Shown in pieces: positions 28,384-34,795 of a stretch of 34,795 bases of DNA. Below the pieces are notes generated by a model. The model worked only from the letters and a program-made list of their open reading frames with translations. It had not been told where the DNA came from and did no database searches. The DNA comes from an uncultured Neisseriaceae bacterium (GTDB lineage Bacteria; Pseudomonadota; Gammaproteobacteria; Burkholderiales; Neisseriaceae), in NCBI GenBank assembly GCA_946481965.1, contig CAMLPN010000022.1, forward strand, positions 1-34,795, read 5' to 3'. Both the position numbers and the translations under genes were made by a program. Positions within the stretch are counted from its first letter, which is position 1; each line of letters opens with the position of its first letter.

Positions 28384-29016
28384 TTATTCGCTTAAATTCA
28401 GATAAATCCGGCTACCCTGCATATTGGCAATGGTCTTGAGTAATAACGCAAAATGATCGTCATTACCCATAAAATCTAATTCATTGGTATTAGCAATCAG
28501 CAATGGTGCATGCTGATACAAATGAAAAAAATGACGATATTCATTATGGATTTGTTGTAAATATCCGTCTGGAAACAGATTTAACGAACCTTCATTACGT
28601 TGTCGTAAACGCCTATCCAGCATTTCATCACTGGCTTCAAGGTAAATAACCAGATCAGGCACAGGAAATTTAGGCATGACCCGTTGTTTAATCTGCCAGT
28701 AAAGTGTCTGCTCATCATCACGTAAAATCACTGGGACATAAATCTGATCTTTTTCTAAAAGAAAATCTGCTACCACTCGTGAGCGACGCTCATCTTCAGC
28801 ATAAATTACCTTAATTGCTTCACTGCGTCGTATCAGAAAATGCATTTCTGTTGCTAGACCATGATTGGCCGCATTCAGATAAAACCTTTCCAGAAAAGGG
28901 TTACTTTCAGGAATTTCAGATAATAACAAAGCATCAAAATGCTGTGCCAAACGTCGACTCAATGCAGACTTACCACTACCAATAGAACCTTCAACAACAA
29001 TATAGCGATAATCCAT
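28384..29016 (-). CDS. Deoxynucleoside kinase family protein
   Basis: This is a deoxyadenosine/deoxyguanosine kinase-type enzyme that phosphorylates salvaged deoxynucleosides with ATP in the cytoplasm. The P-loop is GSIGSGKS (residues 10-17). The EDERRSR segment supplies the glutamate/arginine pair of the family near residue 75, and a lid-type RRLRQRNEG lies near 135. At 210 residues it is typical of the bacterial dGK/dAK family rather than thymidine or cytidylate kinases. GGGGAAAA lies upstream of the ATG. It is the last gene of pcnB-folK-dNK, 29 bases after folK. Base specificity cannot be read from the sequence. Confidence 0.85.
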   Translation of the reverse strand: MDYRYIVVEGSIGSGKSALSRRLAQHFDALLLSEIPESNPFLERFYLNAANHGLATEMHFLIRRSEAIKVIYAEDERRSRVVADFLLEKDQIYVPVILRDDEQTLYWQIKQRVMPKFPVPDLVIYLEASDEMLDRRLRQRNEGSLNLFPDGYLQQIHNEYRHFFHLYQHAPLLIANTNELDFMGNDDHFALLLKTIANMQGSRIYLNLSE

Positions 29017-29045
29017 ACAGTTTTCCCCTTTTGATTGGAAAAGTA

Positions 29046-29546
29046 TCAGGCAAGAATAGTAACCATTTCATCTGGTTTTTGCCGTAACAATGTAACAGCT
29101 AGTTCAGCTGCTTTCCCATGCCTGCCCACCTGATAATTTGGCACAATACGTGCTAATGGTTCCATCACAAATGCACGCTCATGTGCCCGAGGATGAGGCA
29201 AGATGAGATTTTGATCATTAACCACCAAACCATTATAGTCAACTATATCTAAATCCAGCGTACGCGGTCCAAAACGAATAGTGCGCTCACGACCAAAATC
29301 AAGTTCCAGTTTTTGCAATGCCTGTAACAACTGTTGCGGATTAAGAATGGTATGAAGCAACACTACGGCATTGATAAAATCGGCCTGATCTGTCAGACCA
29401 ACCGCTTTAGTTTGAAACAGAGGTGATATGGCTTTTAAACGCACCCCTTCAAGCTGGTTTATTGCAGAGAAAGCTTTTTCTATTTGCTGCCGTGGTTTAC
29501 CCAGATTAGCGCCAAGAGCCACTATTGCCGTTATTTCTTTACTCAT
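29046..29546 (-). CDS. folK: 6-hydroxymethyl-7,8-dihydropterin pyrophosphokinase
   Basis: HPPK transfers pyrophosphate from ATP to 6-hydroxymethyl-dihydropterin, feeding dihydropteroate synthase in folate synthesis. The start has ALGANLGKP, followed by SPLFQTKAVG and FINAVV. The signature RTLDLDIVDY (near residue 97) carries the magnesium-binding aspartates, and LPHPRAHERAFVMEPLA follows. Its 166 residues are normal. The ATG overlaps the pcnB stop by four bases (ATGA) and has GGAAA upstream, so the two are translationally coupled. Confidence 0.95.
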   Translation of the reverse strand: MSKEITAIVALGANLGKPRQQIEKAFSAINQLEGVRLKAISPLFQTKAVGLTDQADFINAVVLLHTILNPQQLLQALQKLELDFGRERTIRFGPRTLDLDIVDYNGLVVNDQNLILPHPRAHERAFVMEPLARIVPNYQVGRHGKAAELAVTLLRQKPDEMVTILA

Positions 29547-30880
29547 GCAGTTTCCTGCCTACTTGTATTAACTCGACGGCGACGACGACGTGGACGTGAC
29601 CGTGTTGTTCTGCTCTCCTGATCAGGTGCTGAACGAATCATTTGGGTACGTTCATCTTCAGAAGCGTGCTGAAAATTCTGCCACCACGATACTACTTCAG
29701 CATCTATTTCCCCCATTTGAGCGCGCAAAAACATAAAATCAAAAGCAGCACGAAAGCGTTGTTGGCCGAGCAGGCGAAATGGTCTTGCACCCCGTCTAAT
29801 TTCAAATAAAGGCTGCAACATCCATATCTCGCGCATTACCACACTATAGCGTTGTGGTACACCCCAGCTTTTATCTAATTGCATGCGCTCCCCGGCAATA
29901 GCAGCATTCATCGCAGCATTACTACGCAAACCGGCTGCTTTTTCTTTATTCCATCTCTTAACAATCCACGGCCACAATATAGCAGCCAATACAAAACCCA
30001 TGGAAACGGATTTGTCTTCGCGTAATCGCTGATCGGTATTATGCAAAGCCAGAGCAACGATATTATCATTACCTTCTGCTCCGGGCAGTAAAGCATCCAG
30101 TAAAGGATGAACATTGTTCAGGTGAAGCATTTGCAATTGTCGCAAACAAGCTTGAGCATGCCCACTGAACAAAATTTTTAATACCTCATCAAATAACCTG
30201 GCCGGTGGTTCACGTTGCAATAAGCTGGCACATTCAGCAATAGGTTGAGCAGTATTTTTATCAACCGTAAAGCCCAACTTGCCGGATAATCTGGCTGCAC
30301 GCAACATTCTTACCGGATCTTCCTGATAACGCGCCTGAGGATCACCAATCATCACCAGTCGTCGGTTACGTATATCGTCCACACCATGATGGAAATCAAT
30401 TACCACTTGTTGCTGAGGATCATAATAAAGAGCATTGGCCGTAAAATCCCGGCGCATAGCATCCTGTTCTAATGTGCCAAAGCTGGTATCTTTCATAATA
30501 CGACCCAGCTCATTATGACTGCTTACTTTACCACCCCGAAACGTTGTTACTTCAATCGTTTCAGGCCCAATCATCACATGAACTATCGGAAAACGGCGCC
30601 CAATGATTCTACTGCGACGAAATAGTTTACGTACTTGTTCTGGTGTAGCATCTGTAGCCACATCAAAATCCTTGGGCGTTATCCCAAGAAGCAAATCTCG
30701 TACAGCACCACCAACCACAAAAGCCTGATAACCAGCATTATGCAGACGTTTAATTACCTTTTCCGCAGCAAAGCTTAGTTCGTCTGCATGAATACGATGC
30801 TGTGTAAAAGGCAGCTCTCTTTTTTTCACCGCCACCACAGACTTTCTGGATAAAACTTTGTGTAACCACTTTGCTAACAT
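29543..30880 (-). CDS. pcnB: Poly(A) polymerase I
   Basis: PcnB adds 3' poly(A) tails that target RNAs for decay. The class II nucleotidyltransferase head has GGAVRDLLLG and DFDVATDATPEQV (about residues 57-83) with the paired catalytic aspartates. The RRDFTANALYYDP and EDPVRMLRAAR blocks follow. The protein ends in an arginine-rich tail (RSRPRRRRRRV) that is characteristic of PcnB and distinguishes it from CCA-adding enzyme. Length of 445 residues fits. No clear Shine-Dalgarno precedes the ATG. It is first in a three-gene operon with folK and dNK, diverging from the DUF3460 gene. Confidence 0.93.
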   Translation of the reverse strand: MLAKWLHKVLSRKSVVAVKKRELPFTQHRIHADELSFAAEKVIKRLHNAGYQAFVVGGAVRDLLLGITPKDFDVATDATPEQVRKLFRRSRIIGRRFPIVHVMIGPETIEVTTFRGGKVSSHNELGRIMKDTSFGTLEQDAMRRDFTANALYYDPQQQVVIDFHHGVDDIRNRRLVMIGDPQARYQEDPVRMLRAARLSGKLGFTVDKNTAQPIAECASLLQREPPARLFDEVLKILFSGHAQACLRQLQMLHLNNVHPLLDALLPGAEGNDNIVALALHNTDQRLREDKSVSMGFVLAAILWPWIVKRWNKEKAAGLRSNAAMNAAIAGERMQLDKSWGVPQRYSVVMREIWMLQPLFEIRRGARPFRLLGQQRFRAAFDFMFLRAQMGEIDAEVVSWWQNFQHASEDERTQMIRSAPDQESRTTRSRPRRRRRRVNTSRQETA

Positions 30881-31096
30881 AAAATAGTAAATACTTTTGG
30901 AAAATAATCACATGCCACAATAACCATAATTGCGAGCTAATTAAGCAATATAGTATAACCTATATCCCTTTTATCCAGCATTTTTCACTTTATTACCAGA
31001 TTGCCCATCAACTAAGTGACAATAGCGCAACAACTATTATTCTATTATATAATACTCCTACCTATTCCATATGCAACTTGCTGAGGGGAAAGCCAC

Positions 31097-31282
31097 ATGT
31101 ACAATTATCAATCTGATACTACAAAGTTTTTAAATGAATTTCTGACACAAAACCCAGAAATAGAACAATCTCGGTTACAGCATCGTAACCTTTTATGGGA
31201 TGTTGAACTCAATCCAGAAGATGAAAAAAATTTTGCTTCAGCCAGAATCTTGAAAAAAGCTTATCCTTATCTGACTGAGTAA
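31097..31282 (+). CDS. DUF3460 family protein
   Basis: This small acidic protein of 61 residues has no known function. It matches DUF3460, a family found mainly in beta-proteobacteria, by the opening YxSDTTKFLNEFL, the central LLWD and the C-terminal KKAYPYL. It has no membrane segment or signal peptide. GAGGGG lies at ideal distance before the ATG. It opens a four-gene run (DUF3460, O-methyltransferase, lipoprotein, purE) with gaps of 17, 24 and 30 bases. A TATAAT at 31048-31053 could be the -10 element, but the matching -35 is poor. Confidence 0.8.
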   Translation: MYNYQSDTTKFLNEFLTQNPEIEQSRLQHRNLLWDVELNPEDEKNFASARILKKAYPYLTE

Positions 31283-31299
31283 AATTAGATCCAGCAGTT

Positions 31300-31968
31300 A
31301 TGACCATTCAGTCCAACCAATCTAACCTATTACAGCAGCAATATCTGACCAGTATCAATCCTTCTGAACCGGGAATACTGACGCAATTACGCACAGAAAC
31401 CACCTTGCACCGTAAAGGCAACATGTCTATAGCACCAGAACAAGCACAATTGCTTATCTGGCTTGCTCAATTAATTCAGGCACGTTTCTATCTGGAAATT
31501 GGCGTCTATACCGGTTACAGCAGTACAGCCATGGCCATGACTTTGCCAGAAGATGGCCATATAACAGCCTGCGATATTAACGTCACCTACACTGATATAG
31601 CAAAAAAATACTGGCAAAAAGCCGGGATCAGTCACAAAATTGAGCTATTTTTGCAACCAGCCCTCATTACACTAGACGCTTTAATCGCTAAACAACAAAC
31701 TAATCATTATGATCTGGCTTTAATTGATGCGGATAAGGCGCCAACACCTTATTACTATGAACGCTGCCTGCAACTAATACGACCAGGCGGTATCATAGCA
31801 ATTGATAATGTTTTCTTACATGGACGAGTCATGCATAAAAGGTGCGAAGACGAGTCAGAAAGTATCAAAATCATGCGTCAGTTTAATGCCGGTTTGATTC
31901 AAGATCAGCGTATCAATATGTTAACTTTGCCTGTAGGTGATGGTTTGACACTGATACAAAAAAAATAA
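31300..31968 (+). CDS. Class I SAM-dependent O-methyltransferase
   Basis: This belongs to the COG4122 (caffeoyl-CoA/catechol O-methyltransferase-like) group. The SAM-binding motif I is YLEIGVYTGYSS (about residues 64-75). A CDIN follows, then LIDADKAPTPYYY near residue 143, whose aspartates bind the divalent metal, and IAIDNVFLHGRV. At 222 residues it is the usual length. The natural substrate of the bacterial members is generally unknown, so no pathway is assigned. It lies 17 bases after the DUF3460 gene and precedes the TPR lipoprotein. The Shine-Dalgarno is weak, consistent with translation coupled to the upstream gene. Confidence 0.85.
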   Translation: MTIQSNQSNLLQQQYLTSINPSEPGILTQLRTETTLHRKGNMSIAPEQAQLLIWLAQLIQARFYLEIGVYTGYSSTAMAMTLPEDGHITACDINVTYTDIAKKYWQKAGISHKIELFLQPALITLDALIAKQQTNHYDLALIDADKAPTPYYYERCLQLIRPGGIIAIDNVFLHGRVMHKRCEDESESIKIMRQFNAGLIQDQRINMLTLPVGDGLTLIQKK

Positions 31969-31992
31969 CCTAAATTCAAAGGTGCGAAAACC

Positions 31993-32673
31993 ATGTTCCT
32001 CTTCACCTCTCGTCGTTTCAGCTTAGCTTTTATCTCGTTTTTAATGATTAGTGCCTGTAGTTCTACCGCTTCTCATATTCAATCTTCTACAGAACAACAA
32101 TATCCCGAACAAGCAACTATCGATCACAATGGGGAGGAATTACATCAATTACAGGTTCACCTTGCAAACATAGAGGAACAGATAGAGAACCTGAATAAAC
32201 AAATTAATGAGATGCGCCAGCAACAAGCCACCATATCGCGTTATCTCAACGTACGTTTATCTAGTAATCATAACAACAATGTAAAATCCACCTCCAATAC
32301 TAAAAGCAGCGACAACACTGCTGAAGCGCGTCGTTTGTATCATGCTGGCTTGTATACACAAGCGATTCGTCTGCTTAAAAATGCCGATAGCGGAGGTAAT
32401 GGCAGTGCCGAGGCGCAAGAACGGATGTGGCTGTTATTACAAAATCATTCACGCCTTAATAATTGTGAATCCGTTATCAACATAGGTAAACGTTTTAACT
32501 CACAATTTCCGCATCATGCACAAAGTGCCAATGCATTGTATCTGGTGGCAGTATGTCAGAATCGCTTACAACAGCAAGACATAGCACGTGTTACCTGCCA
32601 GCAAATTATTAATGCTTACCCAAACAGCAGTGCGGCTAGCAAAGCTCGCCAGTTAATGAGCAAAAAGAAATAG
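31993..32673 (+). CDS. TPR-containing lipoprotein, CpoB/YbgF-like
   Basis: A lipoprotein signal (hydrophobic residues 9-21, lipobox ISA-Cys22) anchors this 226-residue protein to a membrane facing the periplasm. A coiled-coil region of about 40 residues follows (HLANIEEQIENLNKQI). A serine/asparagine linker leads to a C-terminal tetratricopeptide domain (AEARRLYHAGLYTQAIRLL through NAYPNSSAASKARQLM). This architecture resembles CpoB/YbgF, which in E. coli coordinates peptidoglycan synthesis with Tol-Pal constriction. The genes beside it are not tol-pal, however, so true orthology is unproven. AAAGGTG precedes the ATG. It sits between the methyltransferase and purE. Confidence 0.78.
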   Translation: MFLFTSRRFSLAFISFLMISACSSTASHIQSSTEQQYPEQATIDHNGEELHQLQVHLANIEEQIENLNKQINEMRQQQATISRYLNVRLSSNHNNNVKSTSNTKSSDNTAEARRLYHAGLYTQAIRLLKNADSGGNGSAEAQERMWLLLQNHSRLNNCESVINIGKRFNSQFPHHAQSANALYLVAVCQNRLQQQDIARVTCQQIINAYPNSSAASKARQLMSKKK

Positions 32674-32703
32674 TGTTTCAAATTCCATAAAAAAGGCAAA
32701 GAT

Positions 32704-33186
32704 ATGAATACTCCTCAGGTCGGCATCATTATGGGCAGTAACAGTGATTATCCAGTTATGCAACTAGCTGAGAAACTACTGGATCAGTTCGCCATTAGCT
32801 ATGAAACCCATGTTGTTTCAGCTCATCGTACCCCTGATTTAATGTTTGAATATGCAGAAAATGCTCGTCAACGTGGACTAAAAGTCATCATTGCTGGAGC
32901 AGGTGGTGCGGCACATTTGCCGGGTATGGTAGCAGCTAAAACCACTCTGCCCGTACTGGGAGTCCCTATCCCTAGTAAATATTTACAAGGTCAAGATTCC
33001 TTACTATCCATTGTACAAATGCCCAAAGGTATCCCAGTAGCAACTTTTGCAATTGGCGAAGCAGGTTCCGCCAATGCTGCTCTTTTTGCCATTTCTTTAT
33101 TGGCGAACGAACAACCACATTTGGTTGAGAAACTTGCGCAATTTAGAGAAAATCAGAAACAAACTGTTCTAGCAATGAAATTATAA
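32704..33186 (+). CDS. purE: N5-carboxyaminoimidazole ribonucleotide mutase
   Basis: PurE class I converts N5-CAIR to CAIR in de novo purine synthesis and works after PurK. The signatures are [10 protein letters not shown] (residues 10-19), SAHRTPD with catalytic His41, and [20 protein letters not shown] and AGSANAAL follow. Its 160 residues are typical of class I PurE. AAAGG lies upstream. It is the last gene of the DUF3460-methyltransferase-lipoprotein-purE run. PurK is not adjacent and must lie outside the window. Confidence 0.95.
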   Translation: MNTPQVGIIMGSNSDYPVMQLAEKLLDQFAISYETHVVSAHRTPDLMFEYAENARQRGLKVIIAGAGGAAHLPGMVAAKTTLPVLGVPIPSKYLQGQDSLLSIVQMPKGIPVATFAIGEAGSANAALFAISLLANEQPHLVEKLAQFRENQKQTVLAMKL

Positions 33187-33364
33187 GTTATGTTAAATTA
33201 ACTTAAATAACTGTTAATTATTTTCGATATTAATTTTCTGCAAATAATTCTTTTGCATGTTTACCAGCCTAATTGACGCAATGTCGAATAGATGATAATT
33301 TTAACATGTCATATAAATATTTGTAGTACAAAACTACTGTACAAATTTAGAACTAAACCAAGCC

Positions 33365-34228
33365 ATGTCGACATTATTTAATAAGCCACAATTGATAATC
33401 ATTCCGATAATATTAATTATCGCTAGTATCTGCTTAATAGTTTCAACTTTTTCCCGCACTAACAAAGCCTCAAAACCAGCAATGTTTGTGAAAATACTGA
33501 CTATTTGTATTATTGCGGGATTAGTAACGATAACAGCTGGGTCTGTATTTTTTTTCCAAAATCATTCTATTGCTAACCCAAAACCAACATTAAATTCCAC
33601 TAACTTAGCAATTAATGAGCACAATAACGCCATTGCACAACCTTCTGCACCAACTAAATCACCAGCTCATGGCGACAAAATTTACCTGCGTCTCTTCAAA
33701 CAGGAAGGGATTTTAGAAATGTGGTATCAGCATAACAACCAACCCTACCAACTATACAAAACCTGGAATATTTGTACCTATTCAGGGGGATTGGGACCTA
33801 AAAAAGCCGAGGGAGACGGAAAAAGTCCAGAAGGATTTTATGCTACTGAAAAAAATCTGTTAAAACCAAACAGTAATTATCATTTAGCTTTTAACATCGG
33901 CTACCCGAACGCTTATGATCGTGCTAATGGCTATACAGGCAGTTACATTATGATTCATGGTAAATGTGTATCGATAGGCTGTTATGCGATGACCGATAAA
34001 AATATTGAACAAATTTACGCTTTTGTCAGCGAGGCTTTAAATAATGGACAGAAAAAAGTACCTATTCATATTTTTCCATTCATGATGACTCAAGCAAATA
34101 TGAAAAAACATCAGCACTCAACTTACCTACCTTTCTGGCAAGAATTAAAACCGGCTTATGATATTTTCCAGTCACAAAAACGTCTTCCATCTATTACCGT
34201 TAATAATCAGCATTATGTAATTAAATAA
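33365..34228 (+). CDS. YafK/DpaA-type L,D-transpeptidase-fold protein
   Basis: This is a membrane-anchored YkuD-domain protein. Two hydrophobic segments (about residues 10-30 and 43-66) anchor it, followed by a serine/alanine/asparagine linker and the catalytic domain. The active-site block MIHGKCVSIGCYAMTD carries His198 and nucleophile Cys206 in the HGxCxSxGCYAMT form specific to the YafK group. In E. coli the YafK homologue (DpaA/LdtF) releases Braun lipoprotein from peptidoglycan. Upstream, GKSPEGFYATEKNLL and YHLAFNIGYPNAYDRANG match the same group. The exact activity here (cross-linking or hydrolysis) cannot be told from the sequence. The N-terminal two-segment anchor is unusual compared with the single signal peptide of YafK. 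No strong ribosome binding site is present. Confidence 0.85.
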   Translation: MSTLFNKPQLIIIPIILIIASICLIVSTFSRTNKASKPAMFVKILTICIIAGLVTITAGSVFFFQNHSIANPKPTLNSTNLAINEHNNAIAQPSAPTKSPAHGDKIYLRLFKQEGILEMWYQHNNQPYQLYKTWNICTYSGGLGPKKAEGDGKSPEGFYATEKNLLKPNSNYHLAFNIGYPNAYDRANGYTGSYIMIHGKCVSIGCYAMTDKNIEQIYAFVSEALNNGQKKVPIHIFPFMMTQANMKKHQHSTYLPFWQELKPAYDIFQSQKRLPSITVNNQHYVIK

Positions 34229-34267
34229 GAGAACTAAAACAACAAATACTTTTATTAATAATGGTGA

Positions 34268-34795
34268 TTAATATTCATTTCTTAGATTTTTGGGTAAAGG
34301 GTATTCAACACCATTATAATATAAAGTGTATGTGCTTTTTGTTTGCTTAGTTATCTCTTTTATACATCCCCTTTTTCTATTTAATTTAATAATTTCTTTT
34401 TGTTCATTATATGAGACAATCAGATCTTTATAATTATTGTTAGCATTTTTCCCTAATAATAAAACAGCATTACGGCGATTGTATTCACCATCACAATCAT
34501 TCCATTCACCAACAGATTGTTTTAATATTAACTTATTAACAACACGATTCAATTTTTCATTTTGCTGCACATAGAGATTAATTAGTTGTTCAGAAAAAGA
34601 AAAACTATAGGAATGACGTGCAAAGTTAGTACGAACACCAAAAGCTTTGGATTCATTATTAAGTTGATAACGAGCAGTATCGATTTCAAAATCAGTTAAT
34701 TCAATAGCGTCACTATAAAATGCATCTGGTTCCCAATTACGAGCAATTAATTCACCACTTTGCGTATCCACAAGCAACACATCAAGATCATAAAA
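34268..34795 (-). CDS. Protein of unknown function, 5' end beyond the window
   Basis: The frame is open from the right edge (reading FYDLDVLLVDTQSGELIARN) to TAA just before 34268. The first possible starts (GTG 34780) are not convincing because the coding-like text continues to base 34795, so the N-terminus is missing. About 175 residues are visible. They include VLLVDTQSGELIARNWEPD, which looks like a strand-turn-strand repeat. A SDAIELTDFEIDTARY segment follows, then a basic/asparagine-rich middle with WNDCDGEYNRR, and a C-terminal TYTLYYNGVEYPLP. I do not recognise a family. The C-terminal half is more AT-rich than the neighbouring genes. It is convergent with the YafK-like gene after 39 bases with no obvious terminator. 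Confidence 0.7.
   Translation of the reverse strand, partial: FYDLDVLLVDTQSGELIARNWEPDAFYSDAIELTDFEIDTARYQLNNESKAFGVRTNFARHSYSFSFSEQLINLYVQQNEKLNRVVNKLILKQSVGEWNDCDGEYNRRNAVLLLGKNANNNYKDLIVSYNEQKEIIKLNRKRGCIKEITKQTKSTYTLYYNGVEYPLPKNLRNEY

Overview
The window reads as a chromosomal segment of a low-GC member of the Neisseriaceae (Betaproteobacteria), most like a host-restricted symbiont of the Snodgrassella type. This is inference from gene content: LOS/KDO synthesis (kdsA), the TamA/TamB outer-membrane assembly pair, Hda, a DUF3460 protein typical of beta-proteobacteria, and a KdsA close to the neisserial protein as I remember it. It is also inferred from the contrast between moderate-GC housekeeping genes and long, very AT-rich gaps. 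No taxonomic search was possible.

Layout. 1-1725: AT-rich edge with a small membrane-protein gene (open to the window start) and a decayed paralogue of it. 1726-5633: relA (-), apt (+), kdsA (-), with a bidirectional terminator between apt and kdsA. 5634-6094: divergent kdsA/tamA interval carrying an 18-bp perfect palindrome. 6095-11949: tamA-tamB operon with a one-base stop/start overlap. 11950-14779: AT-rich accessory stretch holding coding remnants, including a recognisable LysR regulator pseudogene, and one intact secreted protein of unknown function with 18-bp in-frame tandem repeats. 14780-16823: MOFRL-type glycerate kinase and a SnoaL-like protein. 17158-24098: minus-strand block of HAD phosphatase, hda, glnE, then slyD and rep. 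24099-25344: 1.2 kb gap with no gene. 25345-27853: ung, thiD, panB (-). 28384-30880: dNK-folK-pcnB operon (-). 31097-33186: DUF3460, O-methyltransferase, TPR lipoprotein and purE, closely spaced (+). 33365-34228: YafK/DpaA-type L,D-transpeptidase-fold protein. 34268-34795: unknown protein truncated by the right edge.

Most of the window is core metabolism and envelope biology: stringent response (RelA), purine salvage and synthesis (Apt, PurE), nucleotide and vitamin supply (dNK, FolK, ThiD, PanB), nitrogen control (GlnE), replication and repair (Hda, Rep, Ung), RNA decay (PcnB) and envelope assembly (KdsA, TamAB, the transpeptidase-fold protein). Novelty is concentrated in the AT-rich accessory patches at 1-1000 and 11950-14341 and at the right edge. 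They contain orphan proteins and gene corpses rather than a complete recognisable new system.
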